Positions 58,607-64,000 of a stretch of DNA of 64,000 bases are shown one piece after another (the stretch's first letter is position 1; every line of letters begins with the position of its first letter). Made by a program: the position numbers and the translations under genes. The stretch is from Medicago truncatula (taxonomy: Eukaryota > Streptophyta > Magnoliopsida > Fabales > Fabaceae): contig NC_053044.1 in the NCBI RefSeq assembly GCF_003473485.1, forward strand, positions 48,710,091 to 48,774,090. Direction: 5' to 3'. The notes below the pieces were generated by a model. It ran no database searches. It was not told the DNA's origin and saw only the letters and a list, made by a program, of their open reading frames with translations.

Positions 58607-61600
58607 ATGGCCCTTTTTTACAGCGAGTATTGGGCTTTTGTTTTCGGCGTTATAGGTATATTATGCAGCTCATTATATTTAGGTTTTAATTGTTAAAAAA
58701 AAAAAAAATTAGGTTTTAATTATAGACCGACAGAGTATATAATTATTTTCCACATGCATTTAATTATGTATTGTTGTGTTATTACAACTTATTTGTTTGA
58801 TATTCGTTAATTGACGTACCAACACAATATTAAATATTTTGTTTAAAAAACATAACATTAAATAATTGTGTAAAATAATTGCACATTTACGCCGCATATT
58901 GATTAAATTCTTATATTATGGCTTTAATTTATCATTTTCTTTACTCTTTCGTTTTCGTATATCTATATTTCACTTACTTTTTTATTCATTAATTGAGAGC
59001 TCATCTCATTATTATTATTTGACACATTTCCAAAAAATAAAAGGAATTAACAATTAAAATAGAGGAAGAGATTGTCTCCTGTTTTTGCTTCTCAAGTGTG
59101 ATCCTGATCATCTATTATAAAAGTGAAACATTGTGTTTTTTAATGTTAAGAAATAAGAGAGAGTGTAATTAAAGGTTTGGATGCAATCACCGAAGAGTTT
59201 TTCCATGAGAGTTTTTCCACTCAAGAGATGTTTTGTCTAATTTATTATACTCTTCGGTCTTCATTACCCAACAAGAGCAACAGTTATCAATAGATTGTTA
59301 GTTAATTTATATCATATACATCATTCATATATTTTTTAAAGTAAATTTGAAATAATTTAATATACGAGGTGTATTGAGAATAACGTCTTACATAATATTT
59401 TTTAATAAATAACAATAATATTAACGTATCTTAACTAGAGCTGTTAAATGGGCCGGCCCAGCCCGGCTCGGGCCCGAGAGACCCGACTATAGAAATGGGT
59501 CAGCCCGATCCGGCCCGTTTATGATTGGACCGTGAATTCTAGAGCCTGGCCTGGCCTGGGTGGGCCATGGGCCAGCCCGGCCTGGCTCGTTTATGTTTTA
59601 TTTTTAAAATTTATTCACTTTTTTTTATGTATTTTCTTATGTATTAGTTACTCACCATTATTTTTTTGCTAAAATATGATTGGATGGACATAAAAATATA
59701 AATAATTTTTACATTAACATTGAATAATAATTAAACTCTAGATTATTCTTTCAATTAAATCAAATTAATAATTTATACACTGTAAGTTAAATTCATCCAT
59801 ATTTATTAAGTTTATTTATTTAAATATTTTTATGTTAATAAATTTTAAATTAGTTGATAATTTTTTTTTAAAAAAATGTTGTTTTTTAACAAAAATAAAA
59901 TGAAATATGGGCTAATGGGCCGGCCCAAAGCCCGGTGGCCCAACCCGGCCCGGCCCAACTTTTGTATGGCCCATATGGGCTTAGGCCGAAAAAGTCCGAG
60001 TACATTTTTTGTTAGTTTTTTAGGCCCGACCCGGCCCAAAAATATGGACCAATGGGCTGGCCCATGAGCCTGGCCCATTTTTTACAGCTCTAATCTTAAC
60101 TACATATCAAATAATTACAAATTCATATAAAAATTAGTTAAGTAATATAGGTATCCGATAAAAAAATTATTGAGGGTGTAATATAACACTATCCAAGTTT
60201 TTACAGATGTAATGTGTGGGTAGGCCCGCAAACATGATTTAATTGATCAATGTGTATTGATCATGTATACGTAAAATGTACTTATACATAAACCATGTAA
60301 AATTAAGGTATAAATCAATAAAAGTTGCTAATGGATGTGTTATTTTTAACTATAGGCAATGTCATCTCTTGTATGACCTTCCTCGCTCCATTGTAAGTGA
60401 TTCATTCGATTTGCGTATATGTATGTAATTATCTTCCATAAATTATCTTGTTTGGAGTATTAAATAAATAATAAATATTTGAATGCAGACCAACATTTTA
60501 CCGAATCTACAAGAAGAAATCTACTGAAGGGTTTCAATCAGTTCCTTATGTTACTGCATTGTTGAGTGCAATGCTTTGGATCTATTATGCACATGTCAAA
60601 AACAAAGCTACACTCCTTCTCCTCACAATTAACATATATGGATTTGGAATAGAGGCAATTTACATTATAATCTTCCTACTTTATGCCTCAAATAAAGCAA
60701 GGGTATATCTAAATTTAAACCTTTCTTTTTCTAAATATCTAATTATTTTTTTTTTAATTATTGTTAATTTTGTTTAATGTGTATGCAGCTTTCGACCATC
60801 AAGCTTCTTTTCTTAACTGTGTGTGGATATGGTACGATGGTTATTTTAACCACATACCTAACAAAGGGATCCAAACGTCTTTCTATTATTGGATGGATAT
60901 GTATGGTTTTTAACATATGTGTATTTGCTTCTCCTCTCTTTATTTTGGTGAGAATTTGATATCATTTCTTAACTTTTATGTTTTGGCCATTTGTTTTACG
61001 GTAGTTAATAGAGTCAGTCATGCTAACAACCTGACCAAAAAATAAGAATCATGCTAACAAAAAGGAATTAAAACATAATTTTTGTATTAAAAACAAAAAG
61101 TTTTTAAACTTTCAAAATAATGAATGCACAATTTTTAAAACTATGTTTCTATATTTGGCTCATTAACTTGTGCACTAAAACTGTTAAAAAAATTCTTTAC
61201 TTGTACTAGAAACCATAGGCATAGAGAGTGGACGGAATTGTAATTTCTTCAGTCCTTTCTTTACACTTGTTAATTAATACGTCTTTTTTTAAGGGACTAA
61301 TTAATTAATAAGTCTTTTTTTAAGAATCTAATTAATAAGTCTTATTCTCAACTGAAGAAGTATACATTTCTTTTACTTCTGAAAATAATAGTTATTTCTT
61401 AATTTTCAAAACAATTATATATGTAAAGATTTATATATTCTTAAGTAGATTATGTCATCATCATTTTATTTTATAATTATGCCTTCTAGATTTTATGCTA
61501 AAGTTTAATTCCATGTTTCATCTCTACTTGTAGAAACAGGTAATAAAGACGAAAAGTGTAGCATTCATGCCGCTAAATTTGTCTTTCTTTTTGACCTTAA

Positions 61601-62445
61601 ATGCTATTGTGTGGTTCTTCTATGGTCTTCTTATCGACGACTTTTATATCGCTGTAAGTTCATTCAATATTGTTACATAGTAAATAATTGTTGTCTAATT
61701 ACAATCTAGGAAATGCTTTGCTTTTAACTTACGATAATTTTGGTATTTATATTTTTATACCGAAAAATTGAAAATAACAATAATGAAAGAAAGATGTTTT
61801 ATTGTTTGTGCTAGCTCCACGAACATTGTTGAGTTCTCGGGTGCCTCAAATATAGACCTTTAAAAAAGAATATAAAATGCATTCTTATCATTTTTTTGTA
61901 TATTTTAATAAATATTATATATATTTCCCCCATTTTATTATTGTAAAAATAAGTTATTCTATTAAAAATGATAAGAGTGCATCTCTACATTCTTTTTGAA
62001 ATGTTCATATTGGATGAATTCTCATGTAAAATATATCAAAGAGCAACATGGGCGTTGTATTCTAAGCACGTATATTTGTATTAGGTATTAATTATTATAT
62101 TATACATATGCACGTGTAAAACAATATCATTTGATTACATTTTGTTTTATAAAAAAAGAGAAACTTGGTTAAGAAAAAAAGTGATATAATATTTGCACTT
62201 GGATGATGCAGATACCAAATACGCTAGGGTTTGTTTTCGGTATAGTTCAGATGGTGATTTATTTAATTTATAAAGATGCCATTCCACTAGAGTCAACGAA
62301 GTTACAGAAACCAAATGACCATGTTCTTAACATTTGTGAAGATGTGCCCAATGGTGCTCTCCAACCCGACCCGAATCAAGTAGTCAAAAGTGGTGCTCCG
62401 GCTGTCGCAGTGATCGGTGATGAGGATCCAAATAACGGAAAATGA
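58607..62445 (+). CDS. SWEET: SWEET sugar transporter, 270 aa, with split first exon
   Basis: Six exons (58607-58655, 60356-60392, 60489-60702, 60789-60947, 61534-61653, 62212-62445) join in frame. The short first exon [17 protein letters not shown] was found 1.7 kb upstream; its phase fits the next exon, [12 protein letters not shown]. Seven membrane segments follow the SWEET plan ([80 protein letters not shown]). The usual SVEYMPF block reads SVAFMPL, an odd loss of the acidic residue and of the aromatic Phe. Function expected: facilitated sugar transport, probably at the plasma membrane, by similarity with clade III. The tail is short and not Lys/Glu-rich, unlike the neighbour. Intron 1 contains a hAT element. 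The ATG is chosen by conserved exon 1 length and phase. Confidence 0.9.
59436..60092. mobile_element. hAT-type non-autonomous element, 657 bp, in SWEET intron 1
   Basis: The ends TAGAGCTGTTAAATGGGCC and inverted TAGAGCTGTAAAAAATGGGC match. A perfect 8-bp direct repeat ATCTTAAC flanks it (59428-59435 and 60093-60100), the size made by hAT transposases. Both arms are GC-rich with repeated 'ggcccggcc' and 'gggccggccc' phrases, while the middle is AT-rich. Confidence 0.93.
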
Positions 62446-62449
62446 GAAA

Positions 62450-63490
62450 CAAAAGAATAAATAGAAGAATGAGATGTGCTGCTATACACAGTGTGAGCTC
62501 AAAAAGGGAAAATAAAAATAGAAATGAGGTTAGAGAAAAGTTAACCTAAAGTTTAATTACTTTATGATGGTTATAGTGCTGTGGAGCCTCCTACAAAAGC
62601 AGGTGTTAAGGATACTTTTGTTTAATTAATGTATTTTCATGAATGAGTAATTGAACACTAGCCGTAACAAGAAAGTTTTATGAATTGATTTCTGAGGTGT
62701 AAAATTGATTTTGGCATGTTTAATTGTTCTCGAGTAAAAATAATTTTGCCTATAGAATTGATGGTAATTTAAACCTATAATTTGCAACTTTTGAGTATAA
62801 AAGTGATTTTTAAATCGAAGTTATTGTTCACACTTTTACAGAAATGTATGCGAATATAAATTATTTTACATTAAACTTACTTTTAAATAAAATTAATTAA
62901 TTCAAAATTATTTTTTATCATGGAAGAATCAAAGTACACTAAGTTCCAATTCATCAATTCTCAATCTCTTTAAAATTGGATATGCAAAATCTTATAATTT
63001 AGATCGGATTTAATTCATCATATATAAAACTAACTTGTAGAATGAGGACTCTTTCCATGAATAATTCTCAACAAAATATCTCTCTTCATCTAGTGTAAAA
63101 TAGTTTACATAGATAGAGGTGGGGGCTTCTTTTTCTATTTTATGATGTCATGGACAATGGAGATATAAAGGCCATCCCAAAAAGTGAAATTGTATATCTT
63201 CGTGACGACAGCATAAAAATAGAGTTATGTTAAATTGACAACCTTAAGTGACAATACACTCATTAACACTCACACAAAAATCTGATACGTAGTTATGTGG
63301 ACTTCACACAAATACATTTTCTTTTTCATCTCCTCTTCTCTTATAGGGTGTATAAGAGTGTACGAGAAAAAGGGTGTCTATGTAACATTTTTCATAAAAA
63401 TAATGAAATTGAAAAACAGCTAGACTCTCTTTGTACCAACTCGGTCAGATTTTCCTATTATTCATCAAAAGCAAAAGTGTCGCTCATCGT
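62450..63490. other. 3' flank of the last SWEET gene, nothing recognised
   Basis: AT-rich, without motif-bearing open frames. Confidence 0.5.
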
Positions 63491-63502
63491 TCTTTAATTT
63501 TA

Positions 63503-63831
63503 GGTTAAAATATGGTTTTAGTCCCTGTAAAAAAAAAAATTGTTTTTGGTCCCTGCAAAATTTTTTGTTTTTGAAAATAGTCCCTGGAGGGACTATTTTC
63601 AAAAACAAAATTTTGCAGAGACCTTTTTTAAAAACAAAATATTTTGCAGGGACCAAAAACTACAAAATTGGTTCAATTATAATGTGTCACGTATGCAAAT
63701 CATCACAAAAGTGGGGTCAGGGACTATTTTCAAAAACAAAAAATTTTGCAGGGATCAAAAACAAATTTTTTTTTACAGGGACTAAAACCAAAACGAGGCA
63801 TATTTGCAGGGACTAAAATCATATTTTAGCC
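63503..63831. mobile_element. Mutator-like MITE of the GGCTAAAATATG family, 329 bp
   Basis: The left end GGTTAAAATATGGTTTTAGT and the inverted right end GGCTAAAATATGATTTTAGT match. A perfect 9-bp direct repeat TTAATTTTA flanks it (63494-63502 and 63832-63840). The arms include 'ggtccctgcaaaatttttt'. Confidence 0.93.
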
Positions 63832-64000
63832 TTAATTTTAAGACATTTTAACATTTATCACAAGTAATTTGTGTTGGTTATTATGTAAATTACTCTTTGC
63901 GTATAAATGTATTTGATATTGAAATTTTCAAATTCCAAAATAAATTTGTAATATATTTATAAAAGATATATTTTAAAAAAAAATAACAAATATATCTAGT

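Noticed and set aside
59845-60078. Open frames on both strands with repeated GP/GLG phrases
   Set aside because: They fall in the GC-rich arm of the hAT element; the protein-like look comes from GGCCC repeats.
63465-63816. Overlapping frames with FCRDQK and FAGTKN repeats
   Set aside because: These are translations of the 'ccctgcaaa' arms of the Mutator-like MITE. The same phrases appear in other copies.

Overview
This is AT-rich nuclear DNA from a dicot plant. Genes have many short exons with GT-AG introns, and the spaces between and inside them are packed with small DNA transposons. Product types and repeat families (TIRs beginning GGCTAAAATATG or TAGAGCTG, tRNA-derived SINEs ending in CCCA) point to a legume, with a Medicago-like genome the best guess. 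The species is inference. Exon boundaries below were read by hand from splice sites and reading frame, with no transcript data.

Layout. 0.7-3.2 kb: two TIR elements, the second carrying a decayed GRF zinc-finger fragment. 3.6-7.8 kb (-): UBC27-type ubiquitin-conjugating enzyme with a UBA domain, 192 aa. 8.3-11.6 kb: transposons, including a Mutator-type element nested inside a Stowaway-type element. 12.1-14.1 kb (+): REM-type protein with two B3 domains, 322 aa. 14.4-16.3 kb (-): an unrecognised acidic protein, with a 5' fragment copy beside it. 18.1-19.1 kb (-): NAC transcription factor of the ANAC083/VNI2 type, 239 aa. 21.4-22.2 kb: Mutator-type MITE. 24.3-26.6 kb (+): TIM8-type small Tim chaperone, with a Tourist MITE and a solo LTR in its intron and site II/telo-box motifs upstream. 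27.3-27.8 kb (-): F-box relic. 29.8-33.2 kb (-): DHHC protein S-acyltransferase, 426 aa, with an RTE-type LINE tail in an intron. 35.0-62.4 kb (+): a dispersed SWEET sugar-transporter cluster of one broken copy (35.0 kb), one intact 311-aa gene (52.8-54.4 kb) and one intact 270-aa gene (58.6-62.4 kb). Transposon relics fill the gaps.

The host genes do not form a pathway, apart from the SWEET cluster, which is a local duplication. The clearest structural signals are Mutator-like MITEs with exact 9-bp target duplications, at least four cases of one MITE inside another, and repeated use of introns as landing sites. I found no CRISPR array, operon, organellar insert, or convincing new multi-gene system.
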